Shown here: one piece after another, positions 1 to 9,083 of the stretch
Layout: each line of letters starts with the position of its first letter
Position numbering within the stretch: the first letter of the stretch is position 1
Source of the DNA: Bacillota bacterium
Lineage (GTDB): Bacteria > Bacillota_I > Bacilli_A > RF39 > UBA660
DNA: 64,000 nt
Reading direction: 5' to 3'
Assembly (NCBI GenBank): GCA_023391185.1
Contig: JAEWBI010000045.1
Coordinates: forward strand, 13,479-77,478
Program-made: the position numbers and the translations under genes
The notes under the pieces: model-generated
Database searches by the model: none
What the model was told of the DNA's origin: nothing
The model's input: the letters and a program-made list of their open reading frames with translations, nothing else

Positions 1-1904
1 TTCTTGGCGCTGCACCAATTATATATACTTTATATGCTAGACATATGAATATAAATACTAATGATGATAAGTGGATTTCAAGAGATAGATTTGTTATGTC
101 AGCTGGGCATGGTTCGGCTTTACTATATGCAACATTATTTATGGCTGGTTTCGATATTTCAGAAGATGATTTGAAACGTTTTAGAAGAAGCGGTTCAAAG
201 ACACCAGGTCATCCGGAAATAGGTGTAACACCAGGAGTAGATATGTCAACTGGTCCACTAGGTCAAGGTTTAGCTAGTGCAGTAGGTATGGCACTAGGGG
301 AAAAGATTTTAGAAAATAAATTTATCATTCCAAGTACAAGTTCAATGTTGGCAGATAAAGCTTTAATTAATTACAATGTTTATGTTTTATGTGGTGATGG
401 TGATTTAATGGAAGGCGTTAGTTATGAAGCTGCTTCACTTGCTGGAACATTAAATTTAGATAATCTTATTGTTTTATATGATTCCAATAATATTAGTTTA
501 GATGGAGATACATCTAATACTTTTACTGAAAATGTTCAAGATCGTTTTAAAGCAATGGGATGGTATACTTCTAAAGTTTTAAACGGCACAAATGTTGAAG
601 ATATTGATAAAGCAATAACTGCTGCTAAAAAATCTGGTAAGCCTTCATTTATTGAGATTAAAACAATTATTGGTAATGGCTCAATGATGGCAGGAACTAG
701 TGAAGCGCACGGAAAAGTATTATCTAAGGATGATATAAAATTATTAAAAAGAAATTTAGGAATGCCAGAAAATGCATTTTACATTGATGCAGAATCTATT
801 CGTAATTTTAGAAATCAAATTACTTCGCGCAGTGAGCGAAAGTATGAAATATGGGGTAGAGCATATAATGAATATAAAAATAATCTTAATTTAAAAGAAG
901 ATAATGAATTCGAAGTGATTCTTCGTGATAAACAATATGATTTATTAAATTATACATGGCAATTTGATAATGAAGTGAAAAAAAGTACAAGAGAACAAAA
1001 TGGTGAAATAATGCAAGAAATTGCTAAGATAGTATCTAACTTGATTGGTGGAAGTGCAGATTTAGCAAGTTCAACAAAAACTTATATAAAAAATGGTGGT
1101 GATATAAAAGATGATCACTATCTCGGGAAAAATATATGGTTTGGTGTTAGAGAGCACGCAATGGGAGCTATTTTAAATGGATTAAGTTTAACTAATTTTA
1201 AAGTATTTGGTTCAACATTTTTAACATTCTCTGATTATATGAAACCTGCTATTAGACTATCTGCACTTATGCATACTCCAGTAAATTATATATTTACACA
1301 TGATTCAATAGGTATTGGTCAAGATGGACCAACACACCAACCGATAGAACAACTAGCTATGCTTAGAAGTATTCCAAATCTAAGTGTTTATAGACCTGCT
1401 GATTCTAATGAAATAGTAGGTTGTTGGAACTTAATGTTAAATAGTAAAGATCCTAATGCTTTAATACTATCAAGACAAGATATAAAGAATTTGTCGACTA
1501 CAAGTAGTGAATATGTTAAATACGGTGCTTACCCAGTTCGTAAGGAACAAGAAAAAATACATGGTATTATTATTGCAACAGGTAGTGAAGTACACACAGC
1601 AGTTCTTTTAGCTGATCAATTATACAAAGAAAGTAAAATAGATTTAAGAGTAATAAGTATGCCTTGTATGGAAGTTTATGAAAAACAATCTGATAAATAT
1701 AAACAAGCACTAATTCCAGTTGGTTATAAAACTATTGTTATTGAAGCTGGCTCATCATTTGGATGGCATAAATATGTTTATAACGAAAAATATTTAATGA
1801 CCATTGATATGTTTGGAACAAGTGGTACAAGAGGAGAAGTTGAAGAACACTGTAATTTTACCTATGATCAAGTAAAAGAGAGAGTAAAAAGATTATTTAG
1901 TTAA
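1..1904 (+). CDS. tkt: Transketolase, 5' end cut by window
   Basis: Thiamine diphosphate-dependent transketolase of the non-oxidative pentose phosphate pathway, cytosolic. The frame is open from base 3 and upstream of the first ATG (45) it encodes LGAAPIIYTLYARHM, which matches the conserved transketolase N-terminus, so the true start lies before the window and roughly 30-40 residues are missing. Visible motifs are the RDRFVMSAGHGSALLYA segment, the ThDP/Mg site GDGDLMEG (near 393-416), and DSIGIGQDGPTHQPIEQL in the pyrimidine-binding domain, followed by the C-terminal transketolase domain. It ends in a terminator that overlaps the stop codon. Identity is secure. Confidence 0.96.
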   Translation, partial: LGAAPIIYTLYARHMNINTNDDKWISRDRFVMSAGHGSALLYATLFMAGFDISEDDLKRFRRSGSKTPGHPEIGVTPGVDMSTGPLGQGLASAVGMALGEKILENKFIIPSTSSMLADKALINYNVYVLCGDGDLMEGVSYEAASLAGTLNLDNLIVLYDSNNISLDGDTSNTFTENVQDRFKAMGWYTSKVLNGTNVEDIDKAITAAKKSGKPSFIEIKTIIGNGSMMAGTSEAHGKVLSKDDIKLLKRNLGMPENAFYIDAESIRNFRNQITSRSERKYEIWGRAYNEYKNNLNLKEDNEFEVILRDKQYDLLNYTWQFDNEVKKSTREQNGEIMQEIAKIVSNLIGGSADLASSTKTYIKNGGDIKDDHYLGKNIWFGVREHAMGAILNGLSLTNFKVFGSTFLTFSDYMKPAIRLSALMHTPVNYIFTHDSIGIGQDGPTHQPIEQLAMLRSIPNLSVYRPADSNEIVGCWNLMLNSKDPNALILSRQDIKNLSTTSSEYVKYGAYPVRKEQEKIHGIIIATGSEVHTAVLLADQLYKESKIDLRVISMPCMEVYEKQSDKYKQALIPVGYKTIVIEAGSSFGWHKYVYNEKYLMTIDMFGTSGTRGEVEEHCNFTYDQVKERVKRLFS

Positions 1905-1913
1905 TCTTTTTTT
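1886..1913 (+). terminator. Intrinsic terminator of tkt
   Basis: AAAAAGATTA / TAATCTTTTT stem with a six-base loop and a T run. The TAA stop codon of tkt lies inside the right arm. Confidence 0.7.
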
Positions 1914-1979
1914 ATATTCAATTTATAACTAAAAATATGGTATAATTATATAAGAATAATTAGTGTAGTAGGAGGCATT

Positions 1980-2900
1980 ATGAAGATTTTTAATTTTGGT
2001 AAAAAAAAGGAGCTAAAGGAGATAGAATTTGAAGTAAAAGAAGAAAAACCTGTTGTTTCAAAAAACAGTATAACTTTAGATAATAAAAAATACAACTTAT
2101 TATGTATTAACTTTGGTATAAATGATTATTCCTTTACCCTTACAGCTAATAATAACGGTAAAATAGTTATTAATAAAAGTATTAATAAAGAAGAATATGT
2201 TGATTTAGGCAAGACTGCTGAAATAGCTATTGTAATTGATGAAAATTTAAAGAAAATCAAAGATTTATCTAGCAAAACAAACATTAATAATAGTAAAAAT
2301 ACTAATATGTTACAAATTGAAGTGCAAGGAGAAAAATATACATTATTTAGAAGTGATCTTGAAGATGAAATTTCAATGTTTTATGATAGATTTGTTTTTG
2401 AACTGGCTGATATTTTAAATTTAAAAAAAAGTTATGAGAATATTGAACTAGACTTAACTTTTGAATATCCCCATAATTGGGATAAGGTTCCTACAGATTT
2501 AAATAAGTATTGCTTATTATCAAATTCTAAACCACTACTTGTGTTTAAAGATAATAGTCAAAACTTTGTTACTTTTGAATACATTAGTTTAAAGAATGAT
2601 ATTGTATCAAAAATAATAAATAATATAAGTTTAAGTAAAGAATATGATGTATTAAGAACTTTTGATTTTGAAGCTGATGATTATAATGCTAATTTTTTTG
2701 TAATAGATTATATAGAGACAGAGAAAATAGAACTTTTTTGTTTTTTAACTTTAAAAAACATATGTATTGTTATCACTATAATGGTTGGTGATAAAGAAAA
2801 AGTTGATATTAGTCAAATTGAAAAAAACAAAAAGTTTAAGGAAATCTTTGATGTTGTTGATTCACTTAAGATTTTAACAAATGTTGATATTGTTAAATAA
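1980..2900 (+). CDS. Hypothetical cytosolic protein, 306 aa
   Basis: I do not recognise a family. The start has a strong AGGAGG four bases upstream, and a TATAAT box lies at 1941-1946. The protein has no signal peptide or membrane segment. It opens with a lysine-rich stretch (GKKKELKEIEFEVKEE), has an apparent beta-rich half (residues about 30-90), then a region with EYPHNWDKVP near residue 160 and a mixed alpha/beta C-terminus. The EYPHNW-containing second half loosely resembles small proteins that bind or display at membranes, but this is not enough for a call. It stands alone between the tkt terminator and yneF, with a short 63-base gap to the latter. Confidence 0.75.
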   Translation: MKIFNFGKKKELKEIEFEVKEEKPVVSKNSITLDNKKYNLLCINFGINDYSFTLTANNNGKIVINKSINKEEYVDLGKTAEIAIVIDENLKKIKDLSSKTNINNSKNTNMLQIEVQGEKYTLFRSDLEDEISMFYDRFVFELADILNLKKSYENIELDLTFEYPHNWDKVPTDLNKYCLLSNSKPLLVFKDNSQNFVTFEYISLKNDIVSKIINNISLSKEYDVLRTFDFEADDYNANFFVIDYIETEKIELFCFLTLKNICIVITIMVGDKEKVDISQIEKNKKFKEIFDVVDSLKILTNVDIVK

Positions 2901-2963
2901 TATAATATTTACTTGAAATATAAAGGATAATTTAGTAAAATACTATTAGAGAGGGATGAAAAA

Positions 2964-3185
2964 ATGGGAGCATTTTTAATAGATGTATTACAAGTAGTAG
3001 TTGGTCTAGTAATAGGCGCTGTTATTGGATTCTTTGGAGCAAAAAGATATATGCAAAAATATATGAAAAAGAATCCACCAATCAATGAACAAATGATTAA
3101 AGCAATGATGACACAAATGGGAAGAACACCAAGTCAAAAGCAAGTTAATCAAATGATGAAATCAATGACAAAATATATGGACTAA
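2964..3185 (+). CDS. yneF: YneF family (UPF0154) small membrane protein
   Basis: A 73-residue protein with one N-terminal membrane helix (residues about 5-26, VLQVVVGLVIGAVIGFFGA) followed by a positively charged segment (KRYMQKYMKKNPP) and the characteristic NEQMIKAMMTQMGRTPSQKQ region, then a Met-rich tail. Length and layout match the YneF/UPF0154 family of Firmicutes and Mollicutes. In B. subtilis yneF also lies next to tkt, which agrees with its position here. The RBS is GAGAGGG. The molecular function is not known. A terminator hairpin overlaps the last codons. Confidence 0.92.
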   Translation: MGAFLIDVLQVVVGLVIGAVIGFFGAKRYMQKYMKKNPPINEQMIKAMMTQMGRTPSQKQVNQMMKSMTKYMD

Positions 3186-3204
3186 AAGTTCATATTTTTT
3201 TTTA
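3175..3204 (+). terminator. Terminator after yneF
   Basis: ATATGGACT / AGTTCATAT stem (one G-U pair) with a three-base loop, followed by about nine T. The stop codon is in the stem. Confidence 0.65.
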
Positions 3205-3256
3205 TTAATTTATTAGATATAAATAGATTGAATAGTATATATTAATATTTTATATA

Positions 3257-3285
3257 TTGACTTTTTATATATAAATTAGTATTAT
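3257..3285 (+). promoter_or_regulatory. Sigma-A type promoter for the Gre-like gene
   Basis: TTGACT (3257-3262), 17-base spacer, TATTAT (3280-3285), 23 bases before the gene start. It follows the yneF terminator directly. Confidence 0.65.
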
Positions 3286-3308
3286 AAAAATACGGTTGGA
3301 GGAGTATT

Positions 3309-3809
3309 ATGAAGTTATTACCGGAACAAGTTGTTCAACTTAATGAAAGTTTAGAAAAGTTACAAAATACATACAAAAGATTAAGAGAAATGAAAAGAAA
3401 CGATGTTGTAAACGCAAATTATGCTGCTGATGGATTTTCGGATTTACCAGATAGTCAATTAATTAGTGAAATTAATGAGACTATCAACAAAATACATGAG
3501 ATAGAGTTAATTTTGAAGACATGCACAATTATTGATATCGTGCCAAGTGAAATTATTGCAATTGGTAGTGAGTTTACCGCAACTGTTGATTTTTTTGGTG
3601 AGAAAGAACCTGAAACTTATGTCCTTGTTGAAAATGGACAAAAAATAGCAGGGAAAAAAATCATATCAATTGCTTCGCCTTTAGGGCAATCAGTATTAGG
3701 AAAAACAGTAAATGATAATTTTTCTTACAAAGTAAATAATAATGTTTTTAATGGCACTATTAATAAAATTCATACATGTCCATTAAAGGAAAAGACTATT
3801 GTAAAATAG
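3309..3809 (+). CDS. GreA/GreB-family transcription factor, divergent
   Basis: A 166-residue protein close to the usual GreA length (about 158). Residues 1-75 are predicted coiled coil; the C-terminal part, with SPLGQSVLGKTVNDNFSYKV, matches the GreA/GreB C-terminal FKBP-like domain that docks on the RNA polymerase secondary channel. Gre factors stimulate transcript cleavage through acidic residues at the coiled-coil tip. Here the tip reads NDVVNANYAADG rather than the usual GDLKENAEYHAA, so Asp32 is kept but the second acidic residue (Glu) is missing and one residue is deleted. It may be a Gre-like factor with weak or no cleavage activity. RBS GGAGGAG; own promoter. Confidence 0.82.
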   Translation: MKLLPEQVVQLNESLEKLQNTYKRLREMKRNDVVNANYAADGFSDLPDSQLISEINETINKIHEIELILKTCTIIDIVPSEIIAIGSEFTATVDFFGEKEPETYVLVENGQKIAGKKIISIASPLGQSVLGKTVNDNFSYKVNNNVFNGTINKIHTCPLKEKTIVK

Positions 3810-3827
3810 TTTTTTTTCATATATAAT
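3799..3827 (+). promoter_or_regulatory. Sigma-A type promoter for tgt
   Basis: TTGTAA (3799-3804), 17-base spacer, TATAAT (3822-3827), 26 bases before tgt. It overlaps a small hairpin with a T run (3789-3818) at the end of the preceding gene, which probably terminates that gene. Confidence 0.6.
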
Positions 3828-3853
3828 GGTATGGTGAAACAGGAGGCAAACTT

Positions 3854-4972
3854 ATGAAAATAAAATATGAATTATTACATAAAGAGAAAAATACTAATGC
3901 AAGAAGAGGAAAATTAGCAACAAACTATGGAACATTTGATACACCAATGTTCATGCCAGTAGGGACTCTTGCTACTGTTAAAACGCTTACTCCTGAACAA
4001 GTTAAAGAAGTGGGTTCTGGTGTTATATTATCAAATACATACCATTTATGGTTAAGACCTGGAGAAGATGTTGTAGACCATGCAGGTGGACTTCACAAAT
4101 TTATGAATTATGATGGTCCAATACTTACTGATAGCGGTGGTTTTCAAGTTTTTTCTTTAGCTAAACCAAAGGATATATCTGAAGAAGGAGTAACTTTTAA
4201 AAGTCATTTAGATGGTTCAAAACTATTCTTAACTCCCGAACTTTCTATACAAATTCAAAATAAACTTGATAGTGATATTGCTATGAGCTTCGATGAGTGT
4301 ATCCCTTATCCGGCTAATTATGAGTATGCTAAAGCAAGTACTGAAAGAACTTTAAGATGGGCAAGAAGAGGAAAAGAGGTTTTTAATAATCCTCGTCAAT
4401 CATTGTTTGGTATAGTTCAAGGTGGCGAATATACAGATCTTAGAGAATATAGTGCTAAGGAAACAGTTAAAATGGATTTTGATGGTTATAGTATTGGTGG
4501 TACTAGTGTTGGCGAAGGTAAAGAAACTATGTATAAAATGGTTGAAGATGGCATTAGATATTTACCGCATGATAAGCCAAGATACTTAATGGGTGTTGGA
4601 GATCCTATTGATATTATTGAAGGCGTAATTAGAGGTATAGATATGTTTGACTGTGTTCTTCCTACTAGAATAGCTAGACATGGAAATGCTTTTACAAGAG
4701 ATGGTAAAATAAATATTAAGAATGCCAAATATAAAGAAGACTTTACACCAATTGAAAAAGACTGTGATTGTTATGCATGTAAGCACTATACAAAAGCATA
4801 TATTAGACATTTAATAACTTGTGAAGAGAGTTTAGGTGGAACTTTATTATCAATTCATAATATTAGATTTTTAATAAAATTAACTGAAGATTTAAGAATA
4901 GCAATTGAAAATAATGATATATTACATTATCGTGAAGAATTTATAAATAGATATAATAAAAAAGGAAACTAA
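3854..4972 (+). CDS. tgt: Queuine/preQ1 tRNA-guanine transglycosylase
   Basis: Exchanges guanine 34 for preQ1 in the anticodon of Asn, Asp, His and Tyr tRNAs. The 372-residue length is typical. Visible motifs are DSGGFQVFSL (catalytic Asp region), FGIVQGG, GGTSVGEG, MGVGDPIDIIEGV with FDCVLPTRIARHG (nucleophile region), and the zinc site CDCYACKHY followed downstream by the His in SIHNIRFL. RBS AGGAGG, own promoter, strong terminator. In B. subtilis tgt is followed by yajC and yrzE. Here yajC is absent and a yrzE-like gene follows on the other strand. QueA is not in the window. Confidence 0.96.
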   Translation: MKIKYELLHKEKNTNARRGKLATNYGTFDTPMFMPVGTLATVKTLTPEQVKEVGSGVILSNTYHLWLRPGEDVVDHAGGLHKFMNYDGPILTDSGGFQVFSLAKPKDISEEGVTFKSHLDGSKLFLTPELSIQIQNKLDSDIAMSFDECIPYPANYEYAKASTERTLRWARRGKEVFNNPRQSLFGIVQGGEYTDLREYSAKETVKMDFDGYSIGGTSVGEGKETMYKMVEDGIRYLPHDKPRYLMGVGDPIDIIEGVIRGIDMFDCVLPTRIARHGNAFTRDGKINIKNAKYKEDFTPIEKDCDCYACKHYTKAYIRHLITCEESLGGTLLSIHNIRFLIKLTEDLRIAIENNDILHYREEFINRYNKKGN

Positions 4973-4989
4973 TATAGTTTCCTTTTTTT
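4959..4989 (+). terminator. Terminator of tgt
   Basis: AAAGGAAACT / AGTTTCCTTT stem with a short loop, then a T run. The tgt stop codon is inside it. It also faces the 3' end of the minus-strand gene that ends at 5004. Confidence 0.8.
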
Positions 4990-5003
4990 GGAATAAAGAG
5001 ATA

Positions 5004-5378
5004 TTAAGTTTTAGCTACATCTTTATGTCTAGCAATTCCTATCATACTGCCTAAACAACTACAAATAATAATAATTAAATACAAAAGGAAATTTTTCATT
5101 TCAAAACTATGATAAAAGATTAAGTTTAATATTAATAAAACAAATGATAATATCATTCCATATTTTATTCCTTCGAGATAACCTTTTTTATTTGATGTAA
5201 TTCCTAACTTAAAACTTCCTATAAGTATAGATAAAATGAGTATTAATATCTTAAATATATTTACTAATTTAATACTAAACAAACTAAAATAGTTCAAAAT
5301 AGTTATTAATAGTATTCCTATTAATAGAGTAATAATGGTATATATTAGGCACATTCCTAATTTTTTTAAGTAGTTCAT
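5004..5378 (-). CDS. TIGR04086/YrzE-like small membrane protein
   Basis: A 124-residue protein with four predicted membrane helices and a conserved-looking glycine/cysteine-containing final helix (SCLGSMIGIARHK). The frame is open for 53 more codons upstream, but the ATG at 5378 has AGGTGA at the right spacing, so I start there. Layout and length match the TIGR04086 family (B. subtilis YrzE), whose gene lies just after tgt-yajC and before spoVB in B. subtilis. The gene neighbourhood here (tgt at one side, spoVB 14 kb further on) supports this, although the gene is inverted. Function unknown. Confidence 0.75.
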   Translation of the reverse strand: MNYLKKLGMCLIYTIITLLIGILLITILNYFSLFSIKLVNIFKILILILSILIGSFKLGITSNKKGYLEGIKYGMILSFVLLILNLIFYHSFEMKNFLLYLIIIICSCLGSMIGIARHKDVAKT

Positions 5379-5451
5379 ATAATCACCTATAATATTATAT
5401 TTATTTGTATAATTTAATATTACAAGTACATAATTAAATGGTGATATTATT

Positions 5452-5880
5452 ATGATGATAAGTATAAAATTATGCTTACTATATACTGCACTTGTTTTTA
5501 TATTTGATATGTTAGACAAAAATAGACTATATAGCAATTTAAATTTCCTTATAATGATAATAACAGTTGGTAGTATTTTTGTTCTGAGTATTATTGATAT
5601 AGTTGATGTTACGTTTTCGGTTACTTTCTTGTTTTTAAATAAATATATAATTAATAATTATTTTTATAAAAGAAAAAAGAAACAATTTAAACAAAAATCT
5701 TATATTAATATGCCAGTACCATTAATTATATCTGGTGATATAAACTACGATTCATTAAAAAAAATTAGGAAAAATTCTTTTTGGTTAATTAATAATATGG
5801 AAAAAAACAATTTAGAACTAGAAAATATATACTACGCATTTTATATGAATGATGAAACTTATTTTATTAAACGAAGTTAA
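5452..5880 (+). CDS. Membrane protein resembling a short DUF421/YetF
   Basis: A 142-residue protein. Residues 1-65 form two or three membrane helices; a basic linker (KRKKKQFKQK) leads to a soluble part beginning MPVPLIISGDINYDSLKKIR. That stretch resembles the start of the conserved soluble domain of DUF421/YetF proteins (pattern P-hydrophobic-I-x-G-x-I-N-x-x-x-L). Full DUF421 proteins are about 220-240 residues, so this would be a shortened member. It is divergent from the YrzE-like gene with 73 bases between starts and uses GGTGAT as RBS. The family call is tentative, the coding call good. Confidence 0.65.
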   Translation: MMISIKLCLLYTALVFIFDMLDKNRLYSNLNFLIMIITVGSIFVLSIIDIVDVTFSVTFLFLNKYIINNYFYKRKKKQFKQKSYINMPVPLIISGDINYDSLKKIRKNSFWLINNMEKNNLELENIYYAFYMNDETYFIKRS

Positions 5881-5930
5881 TATATCTCATATAGGATAAT
5901 TAGTTTTTTGATTAATAAGTTTGAGATATA
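5881..5930. repeat. Inverted repeat after the DUF421-like gene
   Basis: Nine-base perfect arms TATATCTCA / TGAGATATA separated by 32 bases, beginning with the last bases after the stop codon. There is no T run at the end on the plus strand, so a role as terminator is doubtful. Confidence 0.45.
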
Positions 5931-6021
5931 GTAAAATTAGTTTGAAGAATAATTGTAAATTAAAAAACTTATATATTTAAGAATGATAAAAAATTAAGAG
6001 GTGTATAATTACTTCTTTTTT

Positions 6022-6050
6022 TTGACAATATACTCTTTTTTTGGTATCAT
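6022..6050 (+). promoter_or_regulatory. Consensus sigma-A promoter of the O-acylation module
   Basis: TTGACA (6022-6027), 17-base spacer, TATCAT (6045-6050), 22 bases before the lipoprotein ATG at 6073. This promoter also shows that the longer open frame beginning at 6001 is not the real start. Confidence 0.85.
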
Positions 6051-6072
6051 ATTTTTAGATAGGAGAATAGTA

Positions 6073-6519
6073 ATGAAAAAGTTTTTTTTAGTTATAGTTT
6101 GTAGTATTTTTACATTTATTTTAGCGGGTTGCACAAGTAATAAGAATATTAATTTAGATAATGTATATGAAAATTTAACAGATGATTATACTGATTTTAT
6201 AAAAGTAGATGAAGATGTATTAACAGGAAATTATGGGATAGATGTAAGTGTATTTAAAGATTATTTAGTGGTAATGAATGAAGCTGGTACAACAAGTAAA
6301 ATGTACGCTATATTTGAAGCAGGAGATTCTTACGAAGATGCTGAAGATGAAGCCACATACTTTGTAAATAAATACACAGAAAGTTGGGATAATGGTTATT
6401 TTCCTGATGAGACAAAGTTAGTTAATGATGGCATTACTGAAAAATACGGTAATTATATTATATATGTAGTAAATGATGATGCAGATAATATAATTACTAA
6501 AATAAAATCAAGTAATTAG
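6073..6519 (+). CDS. DUF4358-type lipoprotein
   Basis: A 148-residue exported lipoprotein. The N-terminus MKKFFLVIVCSIFTFILAGC is a classic type II signal peptide with lipobox LAGC, so Cys20 should be lipidated. The mature part is acidic and shows the pattern of DUF4358 proteins (FKDYLVVMNEAGT, a Tyr/Asp-rich helix, GNYIIYVVNDD). In many Firmicutes such a lipoprotein sits with an MBOAT acyltransferase and a DHHW protein, exactly as here (15 bases to the next gene). It probably assists the acylation system on the outside of the membrane, but its role is not established. RBS AGGAG. Confidence 0.85.
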   Translation: MKKFFLVIVCSIFTFILAGCTSNKNINLDNVYENLTDDYTDFIKVDEDVLTGNYGIDVSVFKDYLVVMNEAGTTSKMYAIFEAGDSYEDAEDEATYFVNKYTESWDNGYFPDETKLVNDGITEKYGNYIIYVVNDDADNIITKIKSSN

Positions 6520-6533
6520 AAAGGAAGATAACA

Positions 6534-7943
6534 ATGGTTTTTAGTAGCATTCCATTTATATTTTTCTTTTTTCCTATATTTTTAATTTTATATTATGCTG
6601 CTCCTTATAAATATAAGAATATTATTCTCTTAATATTTAGTTTAATTTTTTATGCTTGGGGAGAACCAATATATATATTGTTAATGATATTTTCCTCATT
6701 TGTTGACTATATATGTGGTCTAAATATAGAAAAGAACAGAGACAATAAGAGGAAAAAAAGATTATTTTTAATTATTTCAATTATTGTTAACCTTAGTTTA
6801 TTAGGATTTTTTAAATATTCCGATTTCTTAATTGGAATGATAAATAATATATTTCATATTAATATACCACTCCTTAATTTAGCTCTTCCAATAGGAATAA
6901 GTTTTTATACTTTTCAAACAATGAGCTATTCAATTGATGTATATAAAGGAACTGTAAAAGTAGAACATAATTTTTTTAATTATATGACATATGTTACAAT
7001 GTTTCCTCAGTTAATAGCGGGGCCAATTGTTCGATATGAGGATGTTGCTAGAGAACTTAAACATAAAGAAATAACATTTCATAAATTTAGTGAAGGTTTA
7101 CTTAGATTTATGAGGGGACTATTTAAAAAAGTTCTTATTGCTAACAACGTAGGTTATTTATTTACTGTTATTAGTACAATGACAACAAGCGAAATTTCGG
7201 TATTATCTGCTTGGCTTGGTGTAATTGCTTTTAGTTTCCAAATATATTTTGATTTTAGTGGTTATAGTGATATGGCAATAGGTATGGGAAAAATGTTAGG
7301 CTTCACATATCTTGAAAACTTTGATCATCCATATATATCTAAGAGTATCACGGAGTTTTGGAGAAGATGGCATATGTCATTGTCGACATGGTTTAAAGAC
7401 TATGTATATATACCTCTTGGTGGCTCTAGAGTATCAAGGATTATTAATATTAGAAATATATTAATTGTGTGGTTACTAACTGGTTTATGGCATGGTGCTA
7501 ATCTTAACTTTGTTTTATGGGGTCTATATTATGGAATAGTATTAATATTAGAAAAATTCATCCTAAAGAAATATATAGATAGACTTCCAAATGTTTTAAA
7601 ACATACCTATACATTATTTTTAATTTTAATTGGGTGGTTAATATTTGCCTTTGACGATATGAATAAACTTGGTAGTTTTGCTAAAATAATGTTTGGTTTT
7701 GATGATGTTGATTTTGTTAATAGTAATTTTTTATATTACTTAAAAAATTATTTTATCATTATAATAATTAGTATTATATTCTCTATGCCAGTATATTCAA
7801 AGATAAAAGAAACCTTAAGAAAAATTAAGTTTCCAAAAACTTTATTTATTATAGTACTTACTATATATGTTTTATTATTTATAGTTACAATAGGTTATAT
7901 TGTTAACGATACATATAATCCATTCTTATATTTTAGATTTTGA
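6534..7943 (+). CDS. MBOAT-family O-acyltransferase (AlgI/DltB type)
   Basis: A 469-residue polytopic membrane protein of the membrane-bound O-acyltransferase family, which moves acyl groups, usually acetyl, across the membrane to an extracytoplasmic acceptor. Visible features are about ten membrane helices, FSFQIYFDFSGYSDMAIG, the conserved EFWRRWHMSLSTWFKDYVYIPLGG block, and WLLTGLWHGANLNFVLWG with the catalytic histidine. It is co-transcribed with the lipoprotein before it and the DHHW protein after it (8-base gap). There is no dltA, dltC or alginate gene nearby, so the acceptor is unknown; a surface polysaccharide or teichoic acid is likely. Confidence 0.93.
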   Translation: MVFSSIPFIFFFFPIFLILYYAAPYKYKNIILLIFSLIFYAWGEPIYILLMIFSSFVDYICGLNIEKNRDNKRKKRLFLIISIIVNLSLLGFFKYSDFLIGMINNIFHINIPLLNLALPIGISFYTFQTMSYSIDVYKGTVKVEHNFFNYMTYVTMFPQLIAGPIVRYEDVARELKHKEITFHKFSEGLLRFMRGLFKKVLIANNVGYLFTVISTMTTSEISVLSAWLGVIAFSFQIYFDFSGYSDMAIGMGKMLGFTYLENFDHPYISKSITEFWRRWHMSLSTWFKDYVYIPLGGSRVSRIINIRNILIVWLLTGLWHGANLNFVLWGLYYGIVLILEKFILKKYIDRLPNVLKHTYTLFLILIGWLIFAFDDMNKLGSFAKIMFGFDDVDFVNSNFLYYLKNYFIIIIISIIFSMPVYSKIKETLRKIKFPKTLFIIVLTIYVLLFIVTIGYIVNDTYNPFLYFRF

Positions 7944-7951
7944 GGTGAAAT

Positions 7952-9073
7952 ATGAAAAAAAATTATAATAAAGTTATTTCCGTTATATTAATATTAATAA
8001 TATTTAGTCTTTCTATAATTTTTTTTACTGAGCCTAAAAAAGATTTCTCGGATAATGAAAATAGGATTTTGCAAGATTTTCCTGATTTCACAATCAAAAG
8101 ATTATTTAATGGAAAATATATAAGTGAGTTAGAAGATTATTTAACTGATAATTTTCCTTTTAGAGATAGTTTTATGAGTATTAAAACTAAGACAGATAAA
8201 CTTCTTGGGAAAGAAGATATTAATGGTGTATACCTATCTAATGATGGATATTTGCTTGAAAAATATAATAAACCACATAATAGTGATAGGCTTGTAAAAG
8301 TTTTAAATAATTTTAATAAGACTATTAACTATGTTAATACAAACTTAATGCTTGTTCCTACAAGTATAAGTATTAATAGTGATTTATTACCAAATAATGC
8401 CCCAACTTATAATGAAATAGATAATATTAATTATATTTATAAACAAATTCATTTTGATACAATTAATCTTTATGAAACTTTACTAAAACATAATAGTGAT
8501 TATCAAATGTATTATAAACTTGATCATCACTGGACTAGTTATGGAGCCTACTATGCATATGTAGAATATGCGAAAGCTAATAATTTAAAACCATACAGTC
8601 TAAATAGCTTTGATATTAATAAAGTAACCAGTGATTTTAATGGAACATTATATTCTAAAACAAGTGATTATACTAGAGATTCTGATTCCATTTATTCTTT
8701 TACTTTACCAAATACTAGTTATACTGTAGATTATGTTTATAGTAAAAAAGAAACAAATTCATTATATGAAGAAAGTTATCTTGAAAAGAAAGATAAGTAT
8801 TCTTATTTCTTAGATAATAATCATCCTTTAATAGTAATAACAAACAATAATATTAATACAGATAAAGAGTTAATTGTAATAAAAGATAGTTTTGCTAATA
8901 GCATTATTCCTTTTCTATCAATTCATTATAAAAAAATACATGTTATTGATCCTAGATATTATAAGACAAGTATTAGTAAATATATTTTGGAAAATAAAGC
9001 CATAAATGATTGTTTAATTTTATATAATATTAATACAGTTGATGATGATTTAGGAATTTTTTCTATAAGGTAA
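7952..9073 (+). CDS. DHHW-family extracytoplasmic acyltransferase partner
   Basis: A 373-residue protein with one N-terminal membrane anchor (residues about 8-26) and an extracytoplasmic SGNH-like domain of the DHHW/AlgJ-AlgX type. The family name motif is present as DHHWTSYGAY, and the likely nucleophile lies in VIKDSFANSIIPF. In known pairs, MBOAT brings an acetyl group through the membrane and the AlgJ/DHHW partner transfers it to the polymer; I infer the same here. An N-terminal ENRILQDFPDFT motif also matches the family. It is the last gene of the module and is followed by a terminator. Confidence 0.88.
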   Translation: MKKNYNKVISVILILIIFSLSIIFFTEPKKDFSDNENRILQDFPDFTIKRLFNGKYISELEDYLTDNFPFRDSFMSIKTKTDKLLGKEDINGVYLSNDGYLLEKYNKPHNSDRLVKVLNNFNKTINYVNTNLMLVPTSISINSDLLPNNAPTYNEIDNINYIYKQIHFDTINLYETLLKHNSDYQMYYKLDHHWTSYGAYYAYVEYAKANNLKPYSLNSFDINKVTSDFNGTLYSKTSDYTRDSDSIYSFTLPNTSYTVDYVYSKKETNSLYEESYLEKKDKYSYFLDNNHPLIVITNNNINTDKELIVIKDSFANSIIPFLSIHYKKIHVIDPRYYKTSISKYILENKAINDCLILYNINTVDDDLGIFSIR

Positions 9074-9083
9074 TAACAGTAAT

